Source: Streptomyces qaidamensis
GTDB lineage: Bacteria > Actinomycetota > Actinomycetes > Streptomycetales > Streptomycetaceae
Reading direction: 5' to 3'
Assembly (NCBI RefSeq): GCF_001611795.1
Contig: NZ_CP015098.1
Span: 8,990,001 to 9,054,000, forward strand
Length of the DNA stretch: 64,000 bases
The notes under the pieces: generated by a model
Seen by the model: only the letters and a program-made list of their open reading frames with translations
Databases searched by the model: none
What the model was told of the DNA's origin: nothing
Made by a program: the position numbers and the translations under genes
Part shown: piece after piece, positions 27,519 through 36,899 of the stretch
Position numbering within the stretch: the stretch's first letter is position 1
Layout of the letters: each line of letters starts with the position of its first letter

Positions 27519-28547
27519 GTGTACAACCTCAAGCCGCCGCGCCGCCTGACCGTCTGTACCGCTGCAGTCGGTGCTCTCACTGCCGCGGCCTGTGTCACCG
27601 TCATGGCCGGCAGCGCCGGAGCCATCGTCAACGGGTCGGACTCCACCGAGAGCTACCCGTTCATGGCGGTCATCCCGGCCTCTGCCCCGGACCAGGGTCT
27701 GCACGACGGGAACTGTGGGGCATCGCTGATCGATGAGCAGTGGGTGCTGACGGCGGCTCACTGCGTGAAGGGCGAGGGCCTCGAAGTGGACGGCATCGTG
27801 CGGGTCGGCAGCGACCACCGCAAGTCCGGCGGCACGGTCCGGAAGATCGACCGGACCTTCGTCCACCCGGGCTATGTGAACGGCGACAACAAGGCCGCCA
27901 ACAAGGACGACATCGCGCTGATACGCCTGGACCGGCCGGTCAGCCGGCAACCCGTCAGGATCGCTGAGCAGGCAGGGCCGCCCGGCACCCCGACCCGGCT
28001 CCTGGGCTTCGGCACCACCGTCGACACCGAGTTCGCGTTCCCGGACCGGCTGCAGGAGCTGAGCACCCGTAGGGGCGCCGTGTCCGAGTGCGCACCCGGC
28101 TATGCGAACCGGAACCGGCTGTGCACGATCTCCGCCGTGCCCAAGGCCATGGCGTGCTTCGGGGACTCAGGCGGACCGCAGGTGAAAAGGGGCAGGGACG
28201 GCCGCTGGGAGCTGATCGGCGTCACCTCGGGGCCCGGCGCCCCGAACGTGCCGTGCTCGCAGGGCCCCGGCCTCTACACCAGCGCGCCCGCCTACGCGGG
28301 CTGGATCGGCAAGACCATGAAGACCGACAGCGCTCCGCCGGTTGCGGCCAAGGGCTCCGGCCTCACCGAGACCGGCGCGAACGACGACACGGCGGCGATC
28401 GCGGGCTCGGCCGCCGCGCTGATCGCCGCCGGCGGCGGCACCGTTTTCGCAGTACGCCGCCGTATGAGCCGCCACGAGCGAGCCGACGACGCGCTGGCCT
28501 GCTTCCCCGTACCGGACAAGACCCTGCAGAAGACCTGGACGAGATGA
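27519..28547 (+). CDS. Trypsin-like serine protease with LAxTG-type sortase anchor
   Basis: A 342-residue protein. GTG start with AAAGGA 6 bases upstream, then a signal peptide (TAAVGALTAAACVTVMAGSAGA). The S1 protease triad is His in LTAAHC, Asp in KDDIALIRL and Ser in GDSGGP; the domain starts IVNGSDS like an activated trypsin. The C-terminus has LTETG followed by a membrane helix (AAIAGSAAALIAAGGGTVFA) and RRR, a sortase signal close to the LAxTG used by class E sortases of Streptomyces. It is therefore probably displayed on the cell wall. Confidence 0.9.
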   Translation: MYNLKPPRRLTVCTAAVGALTAAACVTVMAGSAGAIVNGSDSTESYPFMAVIPASAPDQGLHDGNCGASLIDEQWVLTAAHCVKGEGLEVDGIVRVGSDHRKSGGTVRKIDRTFVHPGYVNGDNKAANKDDIALIRLDRPVSRQPVRIAEQAGPPGTPTRLLGFGTTVDTEFAFPDRLQELSTRRGAVSECAPGYANRNRLCTISAVPKAMACFGDSGGPQVKRGRDGRWELIGVTSGPGAPNVPCSQGPGLYTSAPAYAGWIGKTMKTDSAPPVAAKGSGLTETGANDDTAAIAGSAAALIAAGGGTVFAVRRRMSRHERADDALACFPVPDKTLQKTWTR

Positions 28548-28611
28548 CCAACGTGGCGACGGGCTCGACCTGACGGCCGTCCGCGCACCGGCTGCCCCGC
28601 GCAACGCGGCC

Positions 28612-28655
28612 CGGCCCGGGCCCCGCTCCTCAGGAGAGGACCAGGGCCCGGGCCG
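28612..28655. terminator. Bidirectional transcription terminator
   Basis: Perfect 12-bp GC stem (CGGCCCGGGCCC and its complement at 28644-28655) with a 20-base loop, located between the convergent protease gene and the secreted protein gene. Confidence 0.75.
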
Positions 28656-28688
28656 GGCGGTGTGGCTGTGGCTGTGTCAGGACATGGA

Positions 28689-29600
28689 TCAGGCCCGGGT
28701 GAGGCGGACCGCCACGGTCTCGCTGACCGTCACCGGCCGGCTGTAGTCCGGGTCCGACGCCGTCGCGCGGCCCTCGACCTCGACGTCCCCCTTCTGGAAG
28801 GGGACCGAGCCGGTGGGTACGGCCTTACCGGTCCAGGCGACCGGGGCGCCCGGGGTGCAGGACACCGACGTGGAGAAGGAACCGCGGATGAGATCACGCT
28901 TCTTCACCTGCGTGACATCGCCCGCCACGGTCACCTGCACCGGCTTGTTGCAGCTCACCGTGCCGTTGACGGTGGCCTTGCCGTTGAGGGAGCTCGCGGT
29001 GCCGGCCAGAGCGATGTCGAGGCCCAGGCCGAGTTCGGCCGGCGGGGCCGGGTTCTCGATGTGGACCTCGCCACGCGCGGCCGCGGTGCCGCCCTCGCAG
29101 TGCTGTACGAAGCTGGCGTCGAGCTTCTTCACGTAACCCTGGGGGCCGAACTCCACCGCTGAGACGGTGAAGGTGCCGGTGAGCTGGTTGCAGCCGCGGC
29201 CGTTGCCGCTGAGAGACAGGCCCGGTTCGGTCCCTTCGTTGAACGGGTAGCGGGTGGCTCCCGTGTAGGTCCCGGGCGTCAGGGCCTTGCCGGACGGCGC
29301 TCCGAGGTTCAGCGTCCACCAGTCGCCGTTCGCTCCGTCGACGGAGACGGTGACCACCCTGTTGCCGGTGTCGCCGGAGACGCTCATGCGGTCCTGGGAC
29401 GCCGTCGCGTAGGCGTGGGACCGGCCGCCGCTGATGTAGTCGCCCTCGTCGCCGCCGAAGCTGAAGGTGCCCTCGGCGACCGGCAGGGCGTGTGCTTCGG
29501 CACCGGAGAGCAGGCCGGTGGTGCCGGTGGCCGTGGCCAGTGCCAGCGCGAGGGTGGCGGTGGCACGGCCCAGGACGCGTCTGGGCAGGCTGAGGTTCAT
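28689..29600 (-). CDS. Secreted hypothetical protein
   Basis: A 303-residue exported protein. ATG at 29600 has AGGGGG 7 bases upstream; the longer frame to 29708 is not needed. Signal peptide LGRATATLALALATATGTTG, cleavage after AEA-HA. The mature part is beta-rich and Gly/Thr/Val-rich with two Cys pairs (GRGCNQLTG...QHCEGG and VSCNKP...VSCTPG), suggesting two jelly-roll-like domains. No family assigned. It is convergent with the protease gene. Confidence 0.75.
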   Translation of the reverse strand: MNLSLPRRVLGRATATLALALATATGTTGLLSGAEAHALPVAEGTFSFGGDEGDYISGGRSHAYATASQDRMSVSGDTGNRVVTVSVDGANGDWWTLNLGAPSGKALTPGTYTGATRYPFNEGTEPGLSLSGNGRGCNQLTGTFTVSAVEFGPQGYVKKLDASFVQHCEGGTAAARGEVHIENPAPPAELGLGLDIALAGTASSLNGKATVNGTVSCNKPVQVTVAGDVTQVKKRDLIRGSFSTSVSCTPGAPVAWTGKAVPTGSVPFQKGDVEVEGRATASDPDYSRPVTVSETVAVRLTRA

Positions 29601-29799
29601 GGATGTTCCCCCTGGTGAGATGACGTAAGCCCCCGTTCGCCGACGTGGTGCTTGCGCGCGCATGTGCCCGCTTGTCCGCACGCTCCGTCGGCGAGGTGAG
29701 TCTGCCAACCAGAATGATCTGCGACAACTGCGTTTCAGGTGTGATGAGTTGATGTTTCAGCCAACACCTGGTGCCAGGTCTGACAAGCGGGACGGAGGT

Positions 29800-31308
29800 T
29801 CAGTGCTCGCAGAGGGAGAACTCTCGTTCGTAGAGCTGCTCGTTGTGTTCGTCGACGAAGAACTTGCGTTCCTGCATGAGCTGTTCGCGGTGGTTCTTGG
29901 CCTGTTCGAGCGTCATCGTCGAGGTGTCGGACCATGGTTGTTGCGGGGGTACATCGGAGGTCGAGACGATCGTTTCCGATGGGTCGACCAGGAAGAACGC
30001 GAGAATCTTGCGGTACCCCGGGCGGGTGGGGTCCTTGAGCCGGAATGTGTCGACCCGGTGTTGCAGGATGTTCGGGAACGCAAGGCAGCGGCCCGCTGGA
30101 GTCGGTGCCGATCCCAGCATCTGGTTCAGCGCGTCTTCGTCCTCCAGGCCATAGACCTCACGCAGGCCGTTGTCGTCGTTCTGCTCGTAATCCGGGTCAT
30201 CGAGTGCCGCCCGGAAACTCAGCCGGCTTTCGGTGATGTTCTCGCTGTCCCAGTAGTAGATGCCGGTGGATACGATCCGCTCGTTCAGCATTCCCTCGAC
30301 ATGCCAGGATCCGCCGCGGTACTCGGGCTTGTCCGGGGTGAGGTGGATGGTGGCGAGCTTGACGATGACCTGGAGACGGCGGCCGCGCAGATGGACCCGG
30401 GCGGATGCGTCGGGCCGCTCGGGCGGGGTGAAGGCCGGAGCGTCGGGGAGGACGGGGCGGCGGTTTTCCCACCAGTCGTCCTGGGCCACTTCCCAGGCAC
30501 GGAGGGCTTCGGCATAGGCCCCGTCATCGCCATAGGAAGCTTTGTCTGGATGCTCCGGCTCCGAGTCGTACCAGCCGTAGGGATCGGCCTCGATCCGCAG
30601 GGGCCGCGGATGGCGCAGATCGGTGAGCACGTTCTCCAGCAGCGGGAGCATGCGCGCGAACAAGTCCGGCAGGACGCCGGCCAGTTCGTGGTGATGCTCG
30701 GGGTGGACGTTGTTGACGTACGAGGCGAAGGCGACCTCGCCGTCGGCACTGACGTCGACGTCCGTGGGCAGCCACTGGAATTTCTCCGAGAACTCGTACT
30801 TCGAGTAGCGGTTCGTCGGGTTCTGCCAAGCCCGCTCGGGCGCGTCGCTCACCCCTCTCACCAGGCAGAACAGCGAGGGGTGAACCAGATCCAGTACCTG
30901 GCCGTCGGATCCGGGATGCCAGTCCAGTTCCGCTTCGGGGACCTGTTCCAGCACCTGGACCGCCTTGTGGAGCCGCGATCTGAGCGTGTCGTCGACCAAC
31001 GCGTCCGACTGCCACACCCCGTCGACGGCGGACACCTCGACGCCGGTTCGGCCGTCTCTCAGCGCGGCGTAATGCGCGAGTTCGTCCAGCACGTAGCGAA
31101 CTTGCGCTTCTGTGAGGCCCTGGGCGATCGCTTCGTGTGTCCACCTCGCGACGATGCCGGCATCGTTCATCTTGTCGAACCACCCCGGCTTCGCCCGGAT
31201 GTGTGCGCTGCACTGCATCATCTGGAGTTCCCGCAGCGTTCGCGGTGGCGTGAACGATATGGACTGGGAAGCATGGAAGGGCAAGGGGAAAGCGGACAAC
31301 CCGGTCAA
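29800..31308 (-). CDS. DUF4246 protein, possible 2OG-Fe(II) dioxygenase
   Basis: A 502-residue member of the DUF4246 family, shared with fungi. The conserved core reads LQVIVKLATIHLTPDKPEYR, GGSWHVEGMLNERIV and YYWDSENITESRL. HVE followed by the later His in FPNILQHRVDTF fits the metal-binding HxD/E...H facial triad of 2-oxoglutarate-dependent oxygenases; this assignment is inference. The start is uncertain: TTG at 31308 gives the full frame with only a weak AAGAGA upstream. Neighbouring genes give no pathway clue. Confidence 0.8.
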   Translation of the reverse strand: MTGLSAFPLPFHASQSISFTPPRTLRELQMMQCSAHIRAKPGWFDKMNDAGIVARWTHEAIAQGLTEAQVRYVLDELAHYAALRDGRTGVEVSAVDGVWQSDALVDDTLRSRLHKAVQVLEQVPEAELDWHPGSDGQVLDLVHPSLFCLVRGVSDAPERAWQNPTNRYSKYEFSEKFQWLPTDVDVSADGEVAFASYVNNVHPEHHHELAGVLPDLFARMLPLLENVLTDLRHPRPLRIEADPYGWYDSEPEHPDKASYGDDGAYAEALRAWEVAQDDWWENRRPVLPDAPAFTPPERPDASARVHLRGRRLQVIVKLATIHLTPDKPEYRGGSWHVEGMLNERIVSTGIYYWDSENITESRLSFRAALDDPDYEQNDDNGLREVYGLEDEDALNQMLGSAPTPAGRCLAFPNILQHRVDTFRLKDPTRPGYRKILAFFLVDPSETIVSTSDVPPQQPWSDTSTMTLEQAKNHREQLMQERKFFVDEHNEQLYEREFSLCEH

Positions 31309-31414
31309 TTCTCTTGATCCTCACGGTCGGTGCGCGGTGGCCGGAAGGATACGTCAGCGGACTGACACTCCTGCCGTGGACAGGGCGCCAGGGCGGTCGG
31401 GATCGTGCACCGGG

Positions 31415-33727
31415 TCAGGCGGTTCCGGGCTGCGTCCGGTCGAGGGCGGGTTCGAGGCGCACGACGATGCCCTTCGACGTGGGCTGGTTGCTGATGTCGG
31501 CGACGCTGTCGAGCGGCACCAGAACGTTCGTCTCCGGGTAGTAGGCGGCGGCCGATCCCTTGGCGGCCGGGTAGGGCACGACCTCGAAGTTCGCGGCCCG
31601 GCGCTCGGAGCCGTCGGCCCAGACGCTCACCAGGTCGACGTGATCGCCCTGAGCGAGGCCGAGTTCGGTCAGGTCGGCCGGGTTGACGAGCACGACGTGG
31701 CGACTGCCGTGGATGCCGCGGTAGCGGTCGCTGTTGGTGTAGGGGACGGTGTTCCACTGGTCGTGCGAACGCAGCGTCTGCAACAGCAGGTGTCCCTCGG
31801 GTGCCCGGGGGACCACGCGCTCGTTGCTGGTGAACAGGGCCTTGCCGACCTTGTTGTTGTAGACGCCCTCGTTGACCGGGTTGGGCAGTTGGAAGCCTCC
31901 AGGGCGAGTCACGCGTGCGTTGAAGTCGTGGAAGCCCGGCACGATGCGGGAGATGCGGTCGCGGATGGTGCTGTAGTCACCCTCGAACGTGTCCCAGGGG
32001 ATGTCCGCCTTGCCGTCCAGGGTGCGGCGGGCGAGCCGGCACAGGATGGCGACCTCGCTGAGCAGCAGCGGGGAGGCCGGTTCGAGGCGGCCCTGGGAGG
32101 TGTGCACCTCGCTCATCGAGTTCTCGACGGTGACGAACTGCTCGCCGTCGGCCTGCACGTCACGCTCGGTACGCCCCAGGGTCGGCAGGATCAGCGCGGT
32201 GTCGCCGCAGACGGTGTGCGAGCGGTTGAGCTTGGTGGAGATGTGAGCGGTCAGCCGGCACGAGCGCATCGCCTCCTCGGTGACCTCGCTGTCGGGAGCG
32301 GCGCGGACGAAGTTGCCGGCCAGGGCGAGGAAGACCTTGGCGCGGCCCTCGCGCATCGCCCTGATCGAGTCCACCGAGTCCAGTCCGTGCGGGCGCGGCG
32401 GGTCGAAGCCGAACTCCTTCTGCAGAGCGTCGAGGAACGTGTCCGGCATCTGCTCCCAGATGCCCATCGTGCGGTCGCCCTGGACGTTGCTGTGGCCGCG
32501 TACCGGGCAGGCGCCGGTACCGGCGCGCCCCAGGTTGCCGCGCAGCATCAGGAAGTTGACGATCTCCCGGACGGTGGGCACGCCGTGCTTGTGCTGGGTG
32601 ATGCCCATCGCCCAGCAGACGATGACCCGCTTGCTGTTCAGGACCTCGTCGCGGACCTTCTCGATCGCCTCACGGCTCAGCCCGGTCGCCGTGTGCACGT
32701 CGTCCCAGTCGACGGTGCGGGCGTGCCGGGCGAACTCCTCGAAGCCGGTGGTGTGGGCGTCGATGAAGTCGTGGTCCAGGACGGTGCCGGGCGCCGCGTC
32801 CTCGGCCTCCAGCAGAAGGCGATTGAGGGCCTGGAACAGGGCGAGGTCGCCGCCGGGCTTGATGTGCAGGAAGCGGTCGGCGATCTGCGTGCCGCGTCCG
32901 AGGATCGCGCTCGGCTTCTGCGGGTTCTTGAAGCGTCGCAGCCCGGCTTCCGGCAGCGGATTGACCGCCACGATCCGGCAGCCGTTGTGCTTGGCCTCCT
33001 CCAGGGCGCTGAGCTGGCGCGGGTGGTTACTGCCAGGGTTCTGCCCGACCAGGAAGATCAGATCGGCGTGGTGGAGGTCGGTGAGGCCGACGGTGCCCTT
33101 GCCGGTGCCCAGCGTCTCGCTCAGGGCGAAGCCGCTGGACTCGTGGCACATGTTGCTGCAGTCGGGCAGATTGTTGGTGCCGAAGGCACGGGCGAAGAGC
33201 TGCAGAACGAAGGCGGCCTCGTTGCTGGCGCGGCCGGAGGTGTAGAAGACGGCCTCGTCGGGGGAGTCCAGCGCGGTCAGTTCCTGCGCGAGGACGCCCA
33301 GGGCGTCGTTCCAGCTGATGGGCTCGTAGTGCTCCGAACCGGGCCGTTTGATCATCGGCTCGGTGAGCCGGCCCTGCTGGTTGAGCCACATGTCGGAGCG
33401 GGCGGCGAGATCGGAAACGCTGTGCTCACGGAAGAAGTCGGCGGTGATCCGGCGCGTGGTGGCCTCGTCGTTGATGTGCTTGGCGCCGTTCTCGCAGTAC
33501 TCGTTGCGATGACGCCGGCCCGGGGCCGGGTCAGCCCACGCGCAGCCGGGACAGTCGACCCCGCCCACCTGGTTCATGGCGAGCAGGTCCACCCCGGTCT
33601 TGCGCGGGGAGGTCTGCTCCAGGGAGTACTCCAACGCGTGCACGACCGCGGGGACGCCGGCCGCCCACTTCTTCGGCGGTGTCACGGAGAGGGTGGTCTC
33701 CGGCTCCTCACCGGGCGGGTTCTGCAT
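31415..33727 (-). CDS. FdhF/YdeP family molybdopterin oxidoreductase
   Basis: A 770-residue protein of the YdeP-like branch of the DMSO-reductase family. It has a CPGCAW two-cysteine motif and EYCENGAKH near the N-terminus instead of a complete four-Cys iron-sulfur site. Then come the molybdopterin domains (FYTSGRASNEAAF, DCSNMCHESSG, GQNPGSNHP, RGHSNVQGDRT) and a C-terminal beta-barrel domain (GIHGSRHVVLVNP). No signal peptide, so cytoplasmic. YdeP in E. coli is linked to acid resistance; the substrate is unproven. Preceded by an SRPBCC gene 36 bp upstream, probably one operon. Confidence 0.9.
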   Translation of the reverse strand: MQNPPGEEPETTLSVTPPKKWAAGVPAVVHALEYSLEQTSPRKTGVDLLAMNQVGGVDCPGCAWADPAPGRRHRNEYCENGAKHINDEATTRRITADFFREHSVSDLAARSDMWLNQQGRLTEPMIKRPGSEHYEPISWNDALGVLAQELTALDSPDEAVFYTSGRASNEAAFVLQLFARAFGTNNLPDCSNMCHESSGFALSETLGTGKGTVGLTDLHHADLIFLVGQNPGSNHPRQLSALEEAKHNGCRIVAVNPLPEAGLRRFKNPQKPSAILGRGTQIADRFLHIKPGGDLALFQALNRLLLEAEDAAPGTVLDHDFIDAHTTGFEEFARHARTVDWDDVHTATGLSREAIEKVRDEVLNSKRVIVCWAMGITQHKHGVPTVREIVNFLMLRGNLGRAGTGACPVRGHSNVQGDRTMGIWEQMPDTFLDALQKEFGFDPPRPHGLDSVDSIRAMREGRAKVFLALAGNFVRAAPDSEVTEEAMRSCRLTAHISTKLNRSHTVCGDTALILPTLGRTERDVQADGEQFVTVENSMSEVHTSQGRLEPASPLLLSEVAILCRLARRTLDGKADIPWDTFEGDYSTIRDRISRIVPGFHDFNARVTRPGGFQLPNPVNEGVYNNKVGKALFTSNERVVPRAPEGHLLLQTLRSHDQWNTVPYTNSDRYRGIHGSRHVVLVNPADLTELGLAQGDHVDLVSVWADGSERRAANFEVVPYPAAKGSAAAYYPETNVLVPLDSVADISNQPTSKGIVVRLEPALDRTQPGTA

Positions 33728-33763
33728 CGCTTCGCCTTTCTCTCACCGGGTCCGGCACGCCGG

Positions 33764-34384
33764 TCAGCCGACGGGCCACTGGGCCACACGGCTCCTGGGC
33801 GGTTCCGGATGGTCGTGCTGCACGCGGCCGTTGCGGATCGTGCCGCGCCAGGCCCCGCCCTCCTGCCCCAGTCCTTCGATGAACTGCTTGAAGTTCATGA
33901 GCTCCCCGCGCACCAACCGGGCCGTCAGCCGCACGGCCCTGGACGAGCGGGTGAGGATCCTCGCGGCTCCCCGCGGTTCCAGGAGCATCCGGACAGTGAT
34001 CGCGGTGCCGCCGGACTCCGTCGGCCTGAACTCGACCTCGCCCTGGTGGGAGGGGGTCTGCTCCAGGCCGCGCCAGGCCACGTAGGCGTCGGGGTCCTGC
34101 TCCACGATCTCGACCGCGAAGCGGTGGCGCAGGGGTCCGTAGCCGATGGTCCAGGCGGTCACGGTGGGCCTGATCTGCTCGACGCCGCGCACCGCTGTCG
34201 AGAACCGCGGGAAGGCCTTGAACTGCGTCCACTGGTTGTACGCCGTCCGCACCGGCACCGCGACCTCGACCGTCTCCTCGACGTGCCGCTCCCGCAGCGA
34301 ACGGTGGCGCCTGACGCCGTCACCGTCCGTGCGCATGCCCGGCGTGTTCGGCACGGCCTGCTGGGCGTCGTCCTTGTGCGCCAT
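33764..34384 (-). CDS. SRPBCC family protein (polyketide cyclase/START-like)
   Basis: A 206-residue protein. ATG at 34384 (MAHKDDAQQ) is chosen because upstream residues look non-coding. The SRPBCC/coenzyme Q-binding fold is visible: EETVEVAVPVRTAYNQWTQF, FPRFSTAVRGVEQI, then VAWRGLEQTPSHQGEVEF and a long C-terminal helix. These domains bind hydrophobic ligands. It is coupled by proximity to the molybdoenzyme gene. Confidence 0.85.
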   Translation of the reverse strand: MAHKDDAQQAVPNTPGMRTDGDGVRRHRSLRERHVEETVEVAVPVRTAYNQWTQFKAFPRFSTAVRGVEQIRPTVTAWTIGYGPLRHRFAVEIVEQDPDAYVAWRGLEQTPSHQGEVEFRPTESGGTAITVRMLLEPRGAARILTRSSRAVRLTARLVRGELMNFKQFIEGLGQEGGAWRGTIRNGRVQHDHPEPPRSRVAQWPVG

Positions 34385-35470
34385 CGTGGTCTCTCTTCCG
34401 GGGCGCGGGAGCCCGGCGTCCGGGCACCCGGCCTCCGCTCGTACGGCAGGTCTCTTCTCCCGGTTCCCCCATCGTGCACGTCGAGTCGCCCCGGTGCCTG
34501 CCGGGGCGGGCCCGCTCACGAGACCGTTCTGGGGCGGCTGAGGCCGCTGAGGCAAGGGGCGCCCAGATGTGCGCCCGAGGCAGGCTGCCCGCACTTCGCG
34601 CTCGCCAGGACGTCCGCATGCACGCCCTCGGACCACCCGCTACCGTGGGTTACGTGCGTTGCGCCGGCCCGCCCCGGCGTCCCACGGGAGGCCCGGGCGG
34701 TGGGACCGTAGCTTCCGCGGACCAGATGACCTCGCCGCTCGAAGTACGAGAGATGGCACTGAGCCGAGCCCTTTCCAGGTGGCGAATGCAGGCGGTGTCC
34801 GGCGAGGCGGGCGGGGCGGCCCCGGGGGCCCATCTCAGCCTCCAGATCTCGGGGGCGCTCTCAGGTCGCCCTCGCCGCCTTCCGTAACACCGCCCCCGGC
34901 ACACCCCCGATCGGCTGCGTGCTGGACTGGTTCGCCCTCCTGTGGGCCGAGTCCATCATCGCCCTTTGCCTGATCACCGTGGTGATCACGGGCGCCGACA
35001 AGGCCCTTCACCAGGCTGCGCCCCCCACATAGTCCTCTGCTGCACTGGGCCGGCCAGACCCGCGGTCAGGCATATACGGCGGCAGGCCAGGATCGGTGGT
35101 TTCCGGCGCGAGGGCATCCGCGTCCGACACCGTGAGTCCGAGGTCCCGGTCAGGAAGGCACCCAGCCGGTAGGCGCCGCCCTGACCTGGCCGCGTCCGCC
35201 CTGCTTCATGTGCGGGCACGGTGCCGGTGCTGTGCTGACCGCCTACGGGCCAGGACCGGGACGGACAGCGGTTCCTCGTCGCGCCGCGCAGCACCTGCTC
35301 GGCGGATGTGGAGCCACCGCCGCTCCCTGCGCAGGGTCCACGTCGGCGTCGGCAAGGGATGCGGTGCTGCACTTCTTGGGCGGAGGCCGCCTGCGCTCGG
35401 TGGCGGGTGGCCGGTGGCCGGTGGCCGGTGGCCGAGCGTGCATCGCGCGGAGCGGGGGACACGAGGCGGT
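34385..35470. other. Long non-coding or decayed stretch, about 1.1 kb
   Basis: No frame shows a convincing family, ribosome site and codon bias together. One plus-strand frame at about 34886-35032 encodes a hydrophobic 48-residue end (VLDWFALLWAESIIALCLIT) that could be the relic of a small membrane protein, but no start is identifiable. Tandem GGTGGCC repeats lie near its end. Confidence 0.4.
35399..35433. repeat. 7-bp tandem repeat (GGTGGCC x5)
   Basis: Four exact copies of GGTGGCC preceded by one variant (GGTGGCG), 37 bp before the APC permease start. Confidence 0.92.
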
Positions 35471-36862
35471 ATGGCGAGAAGAGTCGGGAACAGCGCGTCG
35501 GCGGAGTCGGTGGAACAGGGCGGGGCACAGGAGGGAACGGCGCTCAGGCGCGCCCTGACGACCCCGCTGCTGTACTTCTTCATTCTGGGCGACGTGCTCG
35601 GCGCCGGCGTGTACGTCCTGATCGGCCAGGTCGCGGCAGACGCCGGGGGAGCGGTGTGGGTGCCGCTGGTCGTCGCGCTACTGCTGGCCTTGCTCACCGC
35701 TGCCTCCTACGCCGAGCTGGCGACGAAGTATCCGCGGGCGGGCGGAGCCTCCCACTACACGACCCGCGCTTTCGGACCGTTCGCAGGATTCATCGCGGGC
35801 TTCTGCATGCTGGCCGCCGGCGTCGTCTCCGTGGCCGCTCTTGCCCGCGGCTTCGGCGGCGACTACTTGTCGGCCTTCGTGACACTGCCGGTGGGACTCG
35901 TGGCCGTGCTGTTCCTGGCCTTGCTCGCCCTGGTGAATGCGCGGGGCATCAAGGAGTCGACCCGCGCCAACGTCGTCGCCACCGTCATCGAGGTGGGCGG
36001 GCTGGTCGTCATCGTCGTCCTCGGCGCGTGGCTGCTGCTTCGCGGTGACGGCGACGTCGGACGGCTCGTGCAGCTGGGCACACCGGAGAAGGGGGCAGCG
36101 GCGGCCGTGCTGAGCGGCTCGGTACTGGCGTACTACTCCTTTGTCGGGTTCGAGACCTCGGTGAACGTCGCCGAGGAGACCCGCGACCCGCGGCGATCCT
36201 ATCCGCGGGCCCTGTTCGGGGCCCTCGCCACCGCCGGAGCCGTGTACGTGCTGGTGGGCATCGCCGCGTCCGCGGCGGTACCGACCGCCCGGCTGGCCGG
36301 GTCGAGCGGGCCGCTGCTGGAGGTCGTGGAGGAGGCAGGCGGCGTGCCGTCCCGCCTGTTCAGCGCCATCGCGCTCGTCGCCGTGGCCAACGGCGCGCTG
36401 CTCACCGGCATCATGTCCTCACGCCTGGCCTACGGTATGGCGAAGGACGGGCTGCTGCCCGCCGCGCTCACCAAGGTGCTGCCGGGCCGTCGCACACCGT
36501 GGGCCTCGATCGCGGTCACGACGCTGCTGGCGATGCTGCTGTCGCTCACCGGCAGCGTCGCGACCCTGGCTTCCACGCTTGTTCTGTTGTTGCTGCTCGT
36601 CTTCCTCATGGTCAACACGGCGGTGCTGGTCCTTCGCCGGGACCCGGGCGAGGCCGACCACTTCCGGGCCCCAACCGCACTGCCCTTGCTCGGCATCGCG
36701 TCCTGTGTCGTGCTTGCCACGCAGATCGAGGCACAGGTGTGGCTGCGCGGAATTGCGATCGTGGCCGTCGGTACGGTGCTCGGCGCGCTCACCGTCGTGC
36801 AGCGAGACAGGAGGACCGACGAGGATGAGGACGGGGATGGGGATGGGGACGTGCGGGTGTAG
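35471..36862 (+). CDS. APC superfamily amino acid/polyamine permease
   Basis: A 463-residue, 12-helix transporter. The first helix GDVLGAGVYVLIGQVA has the unwound Gly motif for substrate binding. SYAELATKYPRAGGASHYTT and GFETSVNVAEETRDPRRSYP are classic APC signatures. ATG at 35471 with GAGG 4 bases upstream; the frame is open upstream but lacks protein-like sequence. The C-terminus is an acidic repeat (DEDEDGDGDGD). Probably a proton-coupled importer or exchanger. Convergent with the aldehyde dehydrogenase, 37 bp apart. Confidence 0.9.
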   Translation: MARRVGNSASAESVEQGGAQEGTALRRALTTPLLYFFILGDVLGAGVYVLIGQVAADAGGAVWVPLVVALLLALLTAASYAELATKYPRAGGASHYTTRAFGPFAGFIAGFCMLAAGVVSVAALARGFGGDYLSAFVTLPVGLVAVLFLALLALVNARGIKESTRANVVATVIEVGGLVVIVVLGAWLLLRGDGDVGRLVQLGTPEKGAAAAVLSGSVLAYYSFVGFETSVNVAEETRDPRRSYPRALFGALATAGAVYVLVGIAASAAVPTARLAGSSGPLLEVVEEAGGVPSRLFSAIALVAVANGALLTGIMSSRLAYGMAKDGLLPAALTKVLPGRRTPWASIAVTTLLAMLLSLTGSVATLASTLVLLLLLVFLMVNTAVLVLRRDPGEADHFRAPTALPLLGIASCVVLATQIEAQVWLRGIAIVAVGTVLGALTVVQRDRRTDEDEDGDGDGDVRV

Positions 36863-36899
36863 CGGCGATCGACCACCGGATCAATCCCGGCCGTGGCCG

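Noticed and set aside
31112..34711. A 1199-residue plus-strand frame opposite the DUF4246, molybdoenzyme and SRPBCC genes
   Set aside because: It is the antisense shadow of well-supported genes; the composition is Val/Gly/Asp-rich without any family motif.
34886..35032. A small hydrophobic protein end in the 1.1-kb gap
   Set aside because: No start codon with a ribosome site and no homology I can name, so it is mentioned only in the gap entry.
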